Source of the DNA: Candidatus Saccharibacteria bacterium UBA1944
GTDB taxonomy: Bacteria > Patescibacteriota > Saccharimonadia > Saccharimonadales > Saccharimonadaceae
Assembly: GCA_002336935.1 (NCBI GenBank)
Contig: DDEW01000018.1
Location: 29,898-93,897, forward strand
Reading direction: 5' to 3'
DNA: 64,000 nt
Part shown: piece by piece, positions 48,795 through 56,943 of the stretch
Numbering within the stretch: the first letter of the stretch is position 1
Layout: the number at the start of each line of letters is the position of its first letter
Notes under the pieces: generated by a model
The model's database searches: none
What the model was told of the DNA's origin: nothing
What the model saw: only the letters and a program-made list of their open reading frames with translations
Program-made: the position numbers and the translations under genes

Positions 48795-49826
48795 TTAGTA
48801 ATAGGATTCATGGTGTTGCTTGAAGTATAAGCGGCGAACAATCTTTTCTATAAATCGTGTCCACAGCTTACTTTTCCAGCCGACAATCGGCAGCTCGTAC
48901 GCACCTACGTAGTCAGTCACTGTCTTGTTGAAGCTGGTCTTAAAACGGCCCAAGCCGTAGAACGGGTGGTTGGGGTCGGTAATGTCCGCCGCTGGCGGAG
49001 TGCCGCACAAATCGTGCAATTGGCTGCCGTTCGCTTTTGCCCATTCGATAACTTTCCACTGTAGGTAGTGGCTGGCGCCATAGGTAACCTTTTCGCGGAT
49101 ACTGGCACCATCTTTGTACGTACTCTTTTGCCCATAGGCAACAGCGTAGGCCCCAGCGACTAACTGGTCATCAAAATAGGCAAAGAATAGTTGCCCCTGG
49201 CCTGCTTCACTATAGCGTTGGTAAAAATCATGGTAGTAAGCACGACCGCGGATAACGAAGCCTGCGCCAGTGGCCGTTTCTTTAAACAAATTGTACATGC
49301 GGTCACAGTTTTCGGGTGTGCTGTCGGCCAACTCTACCTTTACTCCATCACGCTCAGCTCGACGAATGGCATGACGACCCTTCTGGGGGAGCGCTTTCAT
49401 GACGTCGTCAAGGGAGTTGCGCAGGTCAACCACTACAGTTGAGCAGTTGTATTGAATCGGCCGCGTAGGAAGCAGTGGTAACATAGACAGATCGGCACCA
49501 AGCGGCAGCTCTGGCTCGACTTTCACTGTGAAGACATCGGCTTTTTTAGCGAACGGCACCAACTCTTCAATGATTATTCGCAGTTGATCAACCGTGGTTA
49601 TCCCGGGGCCTTTTGGTACGTACCATACCTTACCAATGAGCGGGATAGATTTTTCGATGGCCACAAATGCTGCGGTATCACACAGAATGTAGCGGGGCGT
49701 CCACCCACTGCTTGCCTTTACCTCGGCAAACACTTTACCCTGAAGCATATTGCCGCCATCGGGGTTTTGGGGAACAATTTCGTCCCACGCGGTTATTTCC
49801 TCTTCTGTCGCGTAGCGCATATTCAT
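48795..49826 (-). CDS. FemAB-family aminoacyltransferase 2
   Basis: The start at 49826 is set by TACAAT seven bases upstream; 343 aa. It begins MNMRYATEEEITAWDEIVPQNPDGGNMLQGKVFAEVKAS. IGKVWYVPKGPGI, LDDVMKALPQKGRHAIRRAERDGVKVELAD, and TYKDGASIREKVTYGASHYLQWKVIEWAKANGSQLHDLCG are the FemAB hallmarks, parallel to those of the first copy at 43391. FGLGRFKTSFNKTVTDYVGAYELPI is the usual C-terminal part. It probably adds a second bridge residue. The gene follows the amidinotransferase-fold gene on the same strand. Confidence 0.9.
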   Translation of the reverse strand: MNMRYATEEEITAWDEIVPQNPDGGNMLQGKVFAEVKASSGWTPRYILCDTAAFVAIEKSIPLIGKVWYVPKGPGITTVDQLRIIIEELVPFAKKADVFTVKVEPELPLGADLSMLPLLPTRPIQYNCSTVVVDLRNSLDDVMKALPQKGRHAIRRAERDGVKVELADSTPENCDRMYNLFKETATGAGFVIRGRAYYHDFYQRYSEAGQGQLFFAYFDDQLVAGAYAVAYGQKSTYKDGASIREKVTYGASHYLQWKVIEWAKANGSQLHDLCGTPPAADITDPNHPFYGLGRFKTSFNKTVTDYVGAYELPIVGWKSKLWTRFIEKIVRRLYFKQHHESYY

Positions 49827-49839
49827 AGACTCTATTGTA
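49827..49839 (-). promoter_or_regulatory. -10 box fused to start codon (leaderless), FemAB gene 2
   Basis: On the minus strand TACAAT (49834-49839) is followed by seven bases and the ATG at 49826. Confidence 0.5.
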
Positions 49840-49844
49840 ACAAA

Positions 49845-49868
49845 CAAAAATACCCCTATAAAAGGGGT
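49845..49868 (-). terminator. terminator of the 68-aa basic protein gene
   Basis: ACCCC/GGGGT with a 7-base loop (49852-49868) is followed on the minus strand by ATTTTTG. Confidence 0.8.
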
Positions 49869-49912
49869 GAGCCCCGGCAGCGCATGAGCATACCGGGGCA
49901 GACCGAGGGGTG

Positions 49913-50119
49913 CTACCAGCCGCGGGAATCGCGGATGGCCGCGTCGCTGGCACCCTTGCGGGTGCGCTGGCCACGCTGGCCGGTCTGGTGGCTCCCAGCG
50001 GCGCCGGAGCGCCGCAAGTCAGACATGGCACGCGCCATGTCCGGGTTGGCAGTGCGGTGGGGGTTGGCGGCATCGCGCCGCTTCGCCCGCCGTTGCTTGG
50101 CGGCATAGCTCTTGGTCAT
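49913..50119 (-). CDS. small highly basic protein, 68 aa, GC-rich gene
   Basis: The product is MTKSYAAKQRRAKRRDAANP, then a polar middle, ending KGASDAAIRDSRGW. It is rich in Arg, Lys, Ala and Gln, with no hydrophobic segment, and looks like a nucleic-acid-binding or ribosome-associated small protein. GGAGTCAAC precedes the ATG, a TTGACT/TATAGT promoter lies 61 bases upstream, and a terminator follows, so it is a complete transcription unit. Base composition is clearly higher in GC than the flanks. I do not recognise a family. Confidence 0.7.
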   Translation of the reverse strand: MTKSYAAKQRRAKRRDAANPHRTANPDMARAMSDLRRSGAAGSHQTGQRGQRTRKGASDAAIRDSRGW

Positions 50120-50179
50120 GTTGACTCCTCTGGTCGTTCGGGCACACGCCCGATAGTTCAGGTAGTGTGTCCTATAAAC

Positions 50180-50208
50180 ACTATAGCACTTATGCTTTAA
50201 AAAGTCAA
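50180..50208 (-). promoter_or_regulatory. promoter of the 68-aa basic protein gene
   Basis: TTGACT (50203-50208) and TATAGT (50180-50185) on the minus strand are 17 bases apart, with TGC before the -10. Confidence 0.75.
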
Positions 50209-50222
50209 GTGCAGCAGCGGGG

Positions 50223-51161
50223 TTATGCTGCCAACTTTTGATGCTGTTGACTGCCGGCCTGCTGCGCCAAGAACTCGTTGCGCGCAGCGTAGAGTTTGGC
50301 GAGCATGTCAGGGGCTGCTCGGCGAGCGCGCTTGGTGCTTACTCTAAAATTGCCGCATAATTCATCATGACTAATGCCGGTAGTAATGATTGAGTGCGGC
50401 CGCTCAGTTTTCTTGCGAGCGTTTTGGGCCGTGCGCTCCGATGCCTTGATATCAATCGGGAAAGTAACGCCATCCAATGTGACGAACATATCAGTGCCGC
50501 GGGTGTCTTCTTCTACGCTAACATTGGCGTCGACGCTTACGCGTGGGACGCGGTCACCGGTTTGCTTGTCGACAGCCGGATTGACTTCGTTGATGGCCAT
50601 AATAATTTGGTGGGCTAGCACCTCTTGTTCCATGCCACGCAGGCGCTGTTCAACCTGCTGTTGGAACCAGTGCTGTTCTTTATGCCAGCCTTGTGTATCG
50701 CTGCCCCACCGGCTGGCATTGGTAACGCCGTATACGTCAGTGATGGTAGACGCCAGATTAGAGAAGCGTAGTGAAGAGTCACCGTCTATGAGCACTTTGA
50801 CAGCGTGGTTAAACTTGGTAGCACGACGCTTGTGGGCTTGGAATTCCTTGGTCTGAGGTGGCTCAGGACGGAAACAATGACGCATACCTTCAAGACCATA
50901 GACGAACTGCGGTAGCGTCCCAACTACGCGATTAAGATTGGCTTCTGAGGTAGTTTCAAGCTTTGCTGGATCGTAGTCATCTTCAAGGCTAACAAGCGGG
51001 TTCATACCTGCACGTTCTAGTGCGGCGCGGGCAAGGGCCCGCTCAACACTGTGACCATTTTCGCGATTGCGTTGAAACTCGCTCCCATCCGCAATAGCAG
51101 TGATAATTTCAGCGGCGCTGGGCTGTCTTTTTTGGTATTGGGAAGGTGCTTTTTCTGTCAT
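50223..51161 (-). CDS. putative PD-(D/E)XK-type protein B (312 aa), tandem paralogue
   Basis: The N terminus SAAEIITAIADGSEFQRNRENGHSVERALARAAL parallels that of the upstream gene. AHKRRATKFNHAVKVLIDGD is the shared HKRRxxxFNH motif. Residues about 220-245 read SVEEDTRGTDMFVTLDGVTFPIDIKASE: GTD then IDIK, the spacing of a PD-(D/E)XK nuclease core. SHDELCGNFRVSTKRARRA is also shared. No membrane segment is present. The ATG overlaps the previous stop (ATGA). No methylase or specificity gene is nearby. The family is unknown to me; the nuclease reading is inference. Confidence 0.55.
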   Translation of the reverse strand: MTEKAPSQYQKRQPSAAEIITAIADGSEFQRNRENGHSVERALARAALERAGMNPLVSLEDDYDPAKLETTSEANLNRVVGTLPQFVYGLEGMRHCFRPEPPQTKEFQAHKRRATKFNHAVKVLIDGDSSLRFSNLASTITDVYGVTNASRWGSDTQGWHKEQHWFQQQVEQRLRGMEQEVLAHQIIMAINEVNPAVDKQTGDRVPRVSVDANVSVEEDTRGTDMFVTLDGVTFPIDIKASERTAQNARKKTERPHSIITTGISHDELCGNFRVSTKRARRAAPDMLAKLYAARNEFLAQQAGSQQHQKLAA

Positions 51162-51997
51162 AGCGGCGTGTTAGCGAGTGTGCCATTTGTATAGAGTTCT
51201 TCAAGCTGCCTGCGCATGGCGCCCGACTTTGCTTGGGCGAGCTGAGGCGGAATACGGAAGGTGCGTGCACGCTTGAATTCAGCATGGGAGAGTTGTGACC
51301 ATACGGCGCGATTATTGGGGTGTAAGTTGTTAACTTGGCGAGCTTTCTCGGCACTACCTTTAAAATCAATTGGCATCCACCCGTAGTTATCGCCTAAATC
51401 TGGCTGCATGTGCACCCAGTCATCAATACCCTTGAGTTCATCATCTTCAGTAACATCGGTATCAATTTCATAGCCTGCCGCACCGACAATCATTTCTCCG
51501 TTGATCTCGCCCCACATGCCAAACATAATGGTGTCAACTTCTTCGGTGATTGCCCCTACTTCTTGCCGAGCTTGTTCGTCGCTGCTCCAACCGCTGCGGG
51601 CGATAGCAATATAGGGCTCAATGAGCATACGGTGAACTTCTTGTGGCGATAGGTCTTGATAGGCATCAACCATAGCTCGAAGTTCATGGTTGAATCGAAT
51701 GAGTCGTCGTTTGTGTGGTATTTTTGCCTCTGGAGTAAGGTGTTTGCTGCGTAGTACTTGTGCGCTCGAGGCGACATCAAAAATCTGCCCCACAAGTGCG
51801 TATGCGTGTCCCTCGGGAGTGCGGCGGCCAGATTCGGTAGTTTCTAGCTCGGCCAATGCTTCTGCGGCGACACTAAATGCATGTGAGAGGGGTTTGCCGT
51901 CTTGCATGGCTTCGCGAAAATCATCGCTATCACGAATGTCAGCGATAATTTCACGAGGTGATGGGCGAGATTTTTGTTTTGTTTGTGTGATGGTCAT
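51158..51997 (-). CDS. putative PD-(D/E)XK-type protein A (279 aa), tandem paralogue
   Basis: I start it at the ATG at 51997 because the -10 box (TTAAAT) overlaps the upstream in-frame ATG and sits seven bases before this one. SPREIIADIRDSDDFREAMQDGKPLSHAFSVAAEAL, PHKRRLIRFNHELRAMVDAYQDLS and SHAEFKRARTFRIPPQLAQAKS line up with its downstream paralogue. TEDDELKGIDDWVHMQPDLGDNYGWMPIDFKGSAEKA gives GID, then IDFK, a possible PD-(D/E)XK core. The pair forms a coupled two-gene operon. Function unknown. Confidence 0.55.
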   Translation of the reverse strand: MTITQTKQKSRPSPREIIADIRDSDDFREAMQDGKPLSHAFSVAAEALAELETTESGRRTPEGHAYALVGQIFDVASSAQVLRSKHLTPEAKIPHKRRLIRFNHELRAMVDAYQDLSPQEVHRMLIEPYIAIARSGWSSDEQARQEVGAITEEVDTIMFGMWGEINGEMIVGAAGYEIDTDVTEDDELKGIDDWVHMQPDLGDNYGWMPIDFKGSAEKARQVNNLHPNNRAVWSQLSHAEFKRARTFRIPPQLAQAKSGAMRRQLEELYTNGTLANTPL

Positions 51998-52004
51998 TTG
52001 TTTC

Positions 52005-52033
52005 ATTTAAGCATAAACATGACAAAAAGTCAA
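52005..52033 (-). promoter_or_regulatory. promoter of the PD-(D/E)XK-like gene pair
   Basis: TTGACT (52028-52033) and TTAAAT (52005-52010) on the minus strand are 17 bases apart. The chosen ATG is seven bases after the -10, so the transcript should be leaderless. Confidence 0.65.
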
Positions 52034-52050
52034 TACTGGTATGAAACACA

Positions 52051-52072
52051 AAAATACCCGCAGAGGAGCGGG
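52051..52072 (-). terminator. terminator of the 175-aa acidic protein gene
   Basis: CCCGC/GCGGG (52057-52061 with 52068-52072) is followed on the minus strand by ATTTTTG. Confidence 0.75.
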
Positions 52073-52093
52073 CATTTAAGAAGTAAGCGCAGA

Positions 52094-52621
52094 CTACGCA
52101 GCCGGCTGCTGAGGGCCCGATAAAAAGTCAATTTCCTTAATGATATCAAGGAGAGCCTGAGCTTTACGCGTTTCATCGGCAATCATCTTGGCAGCTTCAT
52201 GCGCAGGGGCAACCAAAGTTTTATCATCGGTAGAACGAATGAGAAGAAGGTACGTATCGAATTTTTCTTCTGGCGAGAGGTTAAGTTTGTCGACAAGCGG
52301 GCGCAGCTCGTTGATGGCTTCGAGCTTTACACCATCTAGACCAGTGGCCGCTGCAGCAGGTGCGGCTGGCATGGTAAGCGGCATATCTGGCACGACGGGA
52401 GCAGCTTGGGGTAAGGTCAATGGGTTTTCGGCCTCAACCTCGGCGACTTCATCCACAGCTGGGGCAGCAGGTGGGGGAGTACCAGGGGCGACAGGCGCAG
52501 CAATTTCGCTCATCGCCAGGCCCTTTTCAGTTTCATCTTCATCACCGTTAACACCGGCGAGTACTTTTGCCAGTTCTTGATCATCGCTGATCGGTTGTGT
52601 TGATTGCGGTTGAATGTCCAT
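52094..52621 (-). CDS. acidic Pro/Ala-rich hypothetical protein, 175 aa
   Basis: The ATG at 52621 has GAGG five bases upstream. Residues 1-40 are acidic (SDDQELAKVLAGVNGDEDETEKG). About 45-95 are a Pro/Ala/Val low-complexity stretch (VAPGTPPPAAPAVDEVAEVEAENPLTLPQAAPVVPD). The C-terminal 75 residues are helical (GVKLEAINELRPLVDKLNLSPEEKFDTYLLLIRSTDDKTLVAPAHEAAKMIADETRKAQALLDIIKEIDFL). Its gene has its own terminator. I do not recognise a function; an adaptor or scaffold is only a guess. Confidence 0.7.
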   Translation of the reverse strand: MDIQPQSTQPISDDQELAKVLAGVNGDEDETEKGLAMSEIAAPVAPGTPPPAAPAVDEVAEVEAENPLTLPQAAPVVPDMPLTMPAAPAAAATGLDGVKLEAINELRPLVDKLNLSPEEKFDTYLLLIRSTDDKTLVAPAHEAAKMIADETRKAQALLDIIKEIDFLSGPQQPAA

Positions 52622-52708
52622 GCCCACCTCTACTAATAGTTTTACTTATGCTTATTAGTACTGTACCATAGTGGTAGTAAGTACCGCAAGGGTAGGGGTT
52701 GTAGAGAA

Positions 52709-53752
52709 ATGTTAGACGATGTCAATGTGTTGAAACAGCGGGATAGCCAAGGTGCACTCGATGTGGCTGGGCAGCTATATAAACAGGTCGCATACCAATG
52801 CGAATTACGCGATGCTGATAATGATGGCCGAACACTGACCGGAGTCGTGGTTGCTGGTATGGGTGGTTCTGCGCTGGCGGCTGATGTGGTAAAAGTGCTT
52901 CTTGGACAGTTCCTTACCGTACCATTCGAAGTGGTGAAAGGGTATTCATTACCCGCTTATGCAGGTGCTTCAACGCTCGTGATTGCGAGCAGTCACAGTG
53001 GCAATACCGAAGAAACCGTAGCCTGCATGAATGAAGCACTTGAGCGGGGATGCCAAATGGCAGCGATTGCGACGGGAGGTAAGGTAGAGCAAATCGCCCG
53101 CGAGCATCAGGTAATGTTTGCAGAGATTCCGCATGACACGCAGCCGCGTATGGGAATGATATATAACCTACGAGTGTTGCTACAAATTTTGGAAGAGTAT
53201 GGGCTGATTACTCGTGAATGGTGTGATGATTTGGCAGCTGCAGAGCAATGGCTCCACGAAGAAAGTGACAGCTGGACCAAGCAAATGCCTGTAAGCCACA
53301 ACTATGCTAAACAGCTCGCGCTTACGGCAGTTGGCAAAACACCAGTGATTTACGGCGGTAGCTTAATGGCCCCCGTTGCCTACAAGTGGAAGATTAGCTG
53401 GAATGAAAACGCCAAAAATGTGGCATTTTGGAATTACTACCCAGAGTTTAATCATAACGAGTTTTTGGGTTGGACGAGTCACCCTGTTGAAAAGCCCTTC
53501 GTGGTTTTTGACTTAGTGAGTAATCTTGAGAATGAGCGTACACTGAAGCGGTTTGAACTAAGCGATAAGCTGCTGAGCGGTAAACGACCAAAGGCCACTA
53601 CGGTGCCAATTACCGGCGATACGCTACTGAAACAAATGCTTTGGGGGTGCGTGCTGGCTGATTTTGTCAGTATTTACGTAGGGATTCTGAACAATGTTGA
53701 CCCCACGCAAGTTGACTTGATTGAGAAATTCAAAAAAGAACTAGCGGGGTAG
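52709..53752 (+). CDS. bifunctional phosphoglucose/phosphomannose isomerase (SIS domain)
   Basis: The 347-aa protein has two SIS domains. VVVAGMGGSALAADVVKVLLGQFL and VIASSHSGNTEETVACMNEALERGCQMAAIATGG form the first, as in archaeal-type Pgi/Pmi. IYGGSLMAPVAYKWKISWNENAKNVAFWNYYPEFNHNEFLGW carries the Glu and His of the active site. It interconverts glucose-6-P or mannose-6-P with fructose-6-P, feeding the glycan genes of this window. The ATG has only a weak GAGA upstream. Confidence 0.88.
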   Translation: MLDDVNVLKQRDSQGALDVAGQLYKQVAYQCELRDADNDGRTLTGVVVAGMGGSALAADVVKVLLGQFLTVPFEVVKGYSLPAYAGASTLVIASSHSGNTEETVACMNEALERGCQMAAIATGGKVEQIAREHQVMFAEIPHDTQPRMGMIYNLRVLLQILEEYGLITREWCDDLAAAEQWLHEESDSWTKQMPVSHNYAKQLALTAVGKTPVIYGGSLMAPVAYKWKISWNENAKNVAFWNYYPEFNHNEFLGWTSHPVEKPFVVFDLVSNLENERTLKRFELSDKLLSGKRPKATTVPITGDTLLKQMLWGCVLADFVSIYVGILNNVDPTQVDLIEKFKKELAG

Positions 53753-54253
53753 TTCTTCAATAACCGCTTCGATCCATTCGTCAAGCCGATCATATACCGG
53801 TACGCTGAATTCTGCGCAAACTTCTTCAAAGTAAGTGCGGTTGCCGCCTGCATAGCGGGGGCTCATGCCAAAGACAAACGAGATATCGGTGTTGTAGTCC
53901 ATCCAGCCAGCGATGCGGCCAAATTCAATGCGGCTGGTTTGAGCAAAGCTTCGACCAGGCGTAGGGTAGTCTTGTGCTGCCATCCACATTGCAAGGCAGC
54001 CCGTCTCGCGAGCCAGGCGTAAGTGGTGCTTCTCCCATGGGTTTTGCTCACCATCAATAAGCCATGATGATGGCGCGCGGTAAAGGCCTTCAGGGCCGCG
54101 AGGTGATACGACTGATAACGGCACCGCATAATCAAAGAGCAGTTCGGCTGCTTCTTGCTGCCAATCGTGCGTGCCCTGGACTGGCCCTGCAAGAAAAACG
54201 ACTGGAGCGCCTGGAGTGTCGATACGATGGGGCGGAGTAATAAATTCGCGCAT
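53741..54253 (-). CDS. nucleoside 2-deoxyribosyltransferase-like protein
   Basis: The 170-aa product carries PVVFLAGPVQGTHDWQQEAAELLFDYAVPLSVVSPRGPEG, then SSWLIDGEQNPWEKHHLRLARETGCLAMWMAAQDYPTPGRSFAQTSRIEFGRIAGW. This fits the Nuc_deoxyrib_tr_2 pattern (LAGP, PRG, WE..HL, E/FG). Such enzymes exchange bases on deoxynucleosides or bind nucleotides as sensors. For a salvage-dependent CPR cell, nucleotide salvage is plausible. It overlaps the isomerase gene by 12 bases, tail to tail. Confidence 0.8.
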   Translation of the reverse strand: MREFITPPHRIDTPGAPVVFLAGPVQGTHDWQQEAAELLFDYAVPLSVVSPRGPEGLYRAPSSWLIDGEQNPWEKHHLRLARETGCLAMWMAAQDYPTPGRSFAQTSRIEFGRIAGWMDYNTDISFVFGMSPRYAGGNRTYFEEVCAEFSVPVYDRLDEWIEAVIEELPR

Positions 54254-54261
54254 GGGGCCAC

Positions 54262-55491
54262 CTAGTGGTACTGACGCAATGAGTCAATCGTGTTTTTGTG
54301 AGCGGCTTTGAGGGCGGGAAAGAGACCGAATATAACGCCGACACCAAGCGCCATAAGGGCAGCTGCAGCCGCAGTTAACCACGTGAATGCAGGTGCAAAG
54401 TAGAGGAACGTACTAATGACAAATGCCAAAATGTACCCAAGGAAGTAGCCGAGGAACCCGCCGACTAAACTCATCATGAGCGACTCAATAATGAACTGAC
54501 TGACGATGTTGCCGTTACTGGCACCAACTGCTTTGCGAATGCCAATTTCGCGCGTACGCTCAGCGACGCCAACAAGCATGATGTTCATAATACCAATACC
54601 ACCGACAAAGAGCGAAATTGCCGCAATCGCTGTCATTACCTGTGTTAACGCAACAAATAGTTGGTTGGTTGGTTTGCCAATATCGTCGCCAGTAGCAATA
54701 CTAAAATCTTTTTCACCTTGATGATTAGCGGTAAGCTTATCACTAATTTTGCGCACGGTATCACTGGTAGTAACTCCTGGCTTTACCTTGATATTAATTT
54801 GTTGAATTTGTGCCCTTGACTGGTGGAATTGCTTGCCTTGAGCAAAGCTGACCACAGCCGCCTGGTTGAGGTCGACATTGTTGTAATTAATAGGATTAGC
54901 TGAACGTTTGATAACGCCAATAACGGTAAATTGCTGGCCACGGATGGTGAATGTGCGGCTAATGGGACGATCGGTGCCAAAGAGCGTGAGCGCAAGGTTT
55001 TCACCAACCACTGCCGTATTATTATCGGTAGTTTCATCAAGGAATTGGCCACTCTTCATTTGGACATTTGCTACCTTTGTAAAATCAGGGGTTGTCGCAA
55101 GCACAACATTGTTTTCTACAGTGTCGGTTGTCGATTTTAGTGTGCCGTCGATTGTCATCACAGGAACGGCTACTTCAACTCCTTCAATCCGACTGATATG
55201 TATAACGTCTTCTTCGCTGAGGGTGCTGGTGCTAAAGGTCTGCTGCGCAACAGGATTGGTGAGAGCATTGGGGTCGCGGGTCTGCAGGCCAGGGCGAACA
55301 ATGGCAAGTTGGCCATCGTATTCCTGTACCTGCTGATGAATCATGTGCGATACGCCGCTGCTGAGGGCTAATATACAGGTGACACTGGCAATACCGATAG
55401 TAATGCCAAGCGTCGTGAGGACACTCCGTCCACGGTTACGCTTAAGGGAATGGTACGCATTTTCAATATGGTCAAAAAACATATAGTTCAT
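54262..55491 (-). CDS. MacB/FtsX-type ABC transporter permease
   Basis: The 409-aa protein has an N-terminal helix (LTTLGITIGIASVTCILAL) and a large extracytoplasmic MacB core at about 45-260. Three C-terminal helices at about 285-400 include GGIGIMNIMLVGVAERTREIGIRKAVGASNGNIVSQFIIESLMMSLVGGFLGYFLGY, the FtsX signature. Proteins of this group transmit ATP-driven motion outside the membrane, for export of peptides or lipids or regulation of hydrolases. It is coupled to the ATPase gene by an ATGA overlap. Confidence 0.93.
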   Translation of the reverse strand: MNYMFFDHIENAYHSLKRNRGRSVLTTLGITIGIASVTCILALSSGVSHMIHQQVQEYDGQLAIVRPGLQTRDPNALTNPVAQQTFSTSTLSEEDVIHISRIEGVEVAVPVMTIDGTLKSTTDTVENNVVLATTPDFTKVANVQMKSGQFLDETTDNNTAVVGENLALTLFGTDRPISRTFTIRGQQFTVIGVIKRSANPINYNNVDLNQAAVVSFAQGKQFHQSRAQIQQINIKVKPGVTTSDTVRKISDKLTANHQGEKDFSIATGDDIGKPTNQLFVALTQVMTAIAAISLFVGGIGIMNIMLVGVAERTREIGIRKAVGASNGNIVSQFIIESLMMSLVGGFLGYFLGYILAFVISTFLYFAPAFTWLTAAAAALMALGVGVIFGLFPALKAAHKNTIDSLRQYH

Positions 55492-56351
55492 GATTTTGTC
55501 CTTTTGGGCTTACCCTTTTTGGGCTTGGTTTTTGTTGTGCGTTTTACAGCGGGGCTTGTTTCGCTCGCTTTGGCACGTTCGGCTTTTGCCAACGTTAACC
55601 GACGGTTGAGGGGAATGTTCACCGCACCCTTAGTTCCCGAAACCTTTACTTTAATCTTGGTGTCACTTGCAATCTTGCCATCGAGCATATTGATGACGCG
55701 GCTGGCATAGCTGGTGAGGTTGGGGTTATGGGTCACCATGATGATGGTGTTGCCTGTTTTATGCAGCTCGCTCAGCTCTTCCATGATGACATGGCTCGAG
55801 CGGCTATCGAGGTTGCCAGTAGGCTCATCTGCCAAGATGATACTTGGCTCGTTGACAAGCGCACGGGCAATCGCGACACGCTGCATTTGACCGCCACTGA
55901 GCTGCCAGGGCATGTAATACTCGCGCTCTTGTAGGTGGAACTGCTTGAGTACTTCACTTGCTCGTTCGAGACGCTTCGTGCGCGGCAAGCCTTTGTAGGT
56001 GAGTGGCAGCGCAACATTTTCGAGTACCGTGAGGCGGTTAATCAGGTTAAAGCTTTGGAAGACAATACCAATTTGGCTAGAACGAATGCGCGCATGCGTT
56101 GCGCCCGAGAGTCGTTCCACGGCCTTTCCATCGAGCAGGTAATCACCATCATCAGCACTATCGAGCAGGCCGAGTACATTTAACAGTGTCGTTTTACCGC
56201 ACCCTGACGGTCCCATAATGGCAATAAATTCGCCTTTTTCAATCTTAAGATTGACGCCATCGAGGGCGTTAAACGCAGCGTCGCCAAGCCCATACCGTTT
56301 GGTAAGAGCTTTGAGCTCAATAACCGGTGACTTACTTGCAGTTTTTGGCAT
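55488..56351 (-). CDS. MacB/LolD-type ABC transporter ATPase
   Basis: The 287-aa protein starts with the variable part MPKTASKSPVIELKALTKRYGLGDAAFNALDGVNLKIEKGEF. Walker A is GPSGCGKTTLLNVLG, the signature LSGGQMQRVAIARAL, Walker B SIILADEPTGNLDSRSSHVI, and the switch His is in MVTHNPNL. A lysine-rich tail of about 55 residues extends beyond the usual length (TSPAVKRTTKTKPKKGKPKRTKS). It powers the permease encoded next. CATACT lies nine bases before the ATG. Confidence 0.95.
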   Translation of the reverse strand: MPKTASKSPVIELKALTKRYGLGDAAFNALDGVNLKIEKGEFIAIMGPSGCGKTTLLNVLGLLDSADDGDYLLDGKAVERLSGATHARIRSSQIGIVFQSFNLINRLTVLENVALPLTYKGLPRTKRLERASEVLKQFHLQEREYYMPWQLSGGQMQRVAIARALVNEPSIILADEPTGNLDSRSSHVIMEELSELHKTGNTIIMVTHNPNLTSYASRVINMLDGKIASDTKIKVKVSGTKGAVNIPLNRRLTLAKAERAKASETSPAVKRTTKTKPKKGKPKRTKS

Positions 56352-56444
56352 CTGTTACCTAGTATGTTCGGTACACTGCCGCAATGCAAGCGGAATGGAA
56401 CACTTTGTAGGGTGAAAAATACAACTTTTGACGGATATGAAAGT

Positions 56445-56472
56445 GGCCGCCCCTCGAATGAGTGGGGCGGCC
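56445..56472. terminator. strong hairpin at the end of the GC-rich three-gene operon
   Basis: A perfect 9-bp stem GGCCGCCCC/GGGGCGGCC (56445-56453 with 56464-56472) has a 10-base loop. The T run after it is poor, so it could stop transcription weakly or protect the 3' end. Confidence 0.6.
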
Positions 56473-56487
56473 TGTAGGTTGTGCTGG

Positions 56488-56943
56488 TTAGTGAGTACGC
56501 CATGGGCGCAGCATGATGCCAATGGCCAGCCCGAACAGTGCCGAGATGACCGCACCAAGCAGCGCGCCGTAGGCGAACATGATGAGCCCTGCGTACCATC
56601 CGAAGATGAGGCAGAGACTAGCGCCCGCCAGTCCGCCCAGCATCAGACCCATAGGGTAGCTGAGTTGCCAGACGAACGAGGCGAGACCATGTGGCTCAGT
56701 ATTGCCCACCGGACCCTCACAGAACGCCATGCCCATGGACAGCATGAGCACAGCCAGCACGAAGTCCAACGGACGGTTGGTGCCTTGGGCGAATGCCTGC
56801 AGCTGTCCGTTGCCGACCTCCGAAGAGACTTGTACGAATGCCTGCGAGGTAAGCGTCCTGTGTGCGTAGAGCCAGAAGGCGTCCACTGCGAACAGCAAGC
56901 TGGTGACCACCAGAGCACCGAGTAGGTGCTGGCGGTACTTCAC
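56488..56943 (-). CDS. GC-rich small membrane protein 3 of a paralogous trio (151 aa)
   Basis: The start is a GTG at 56943 overlapping the previous stop by four bases (GTGA). Hydrophobic helices lie at about 7-27, 58-75, 90-110 and 112-145. The motif NRPLDFVLAVLMLSMG and the later IFGWYAGLIMFAYGALLGAVISALFGL match the equivalent segments of the two upstream proteins. GC content is clearly higher than in neighbouring genes. No known family is recognised; the shared GWYxG element suggests one small integral-membrane family. Confidence 0.65.
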   Translation of the reverse strand: MKYRQHLLGALVVTSLLFAVDAFWLYAHRTLTSQAFVQVSSEVGNGQLQAFAQGTNRPLDFVLAVLMLSMGMAFCEGPVGNTEPHGLASFVWQLSYPMGLMLGGLAGASLCLIFGWYAGLIMFAYGALLGAVISALFGLAIGIMLRPWRTH

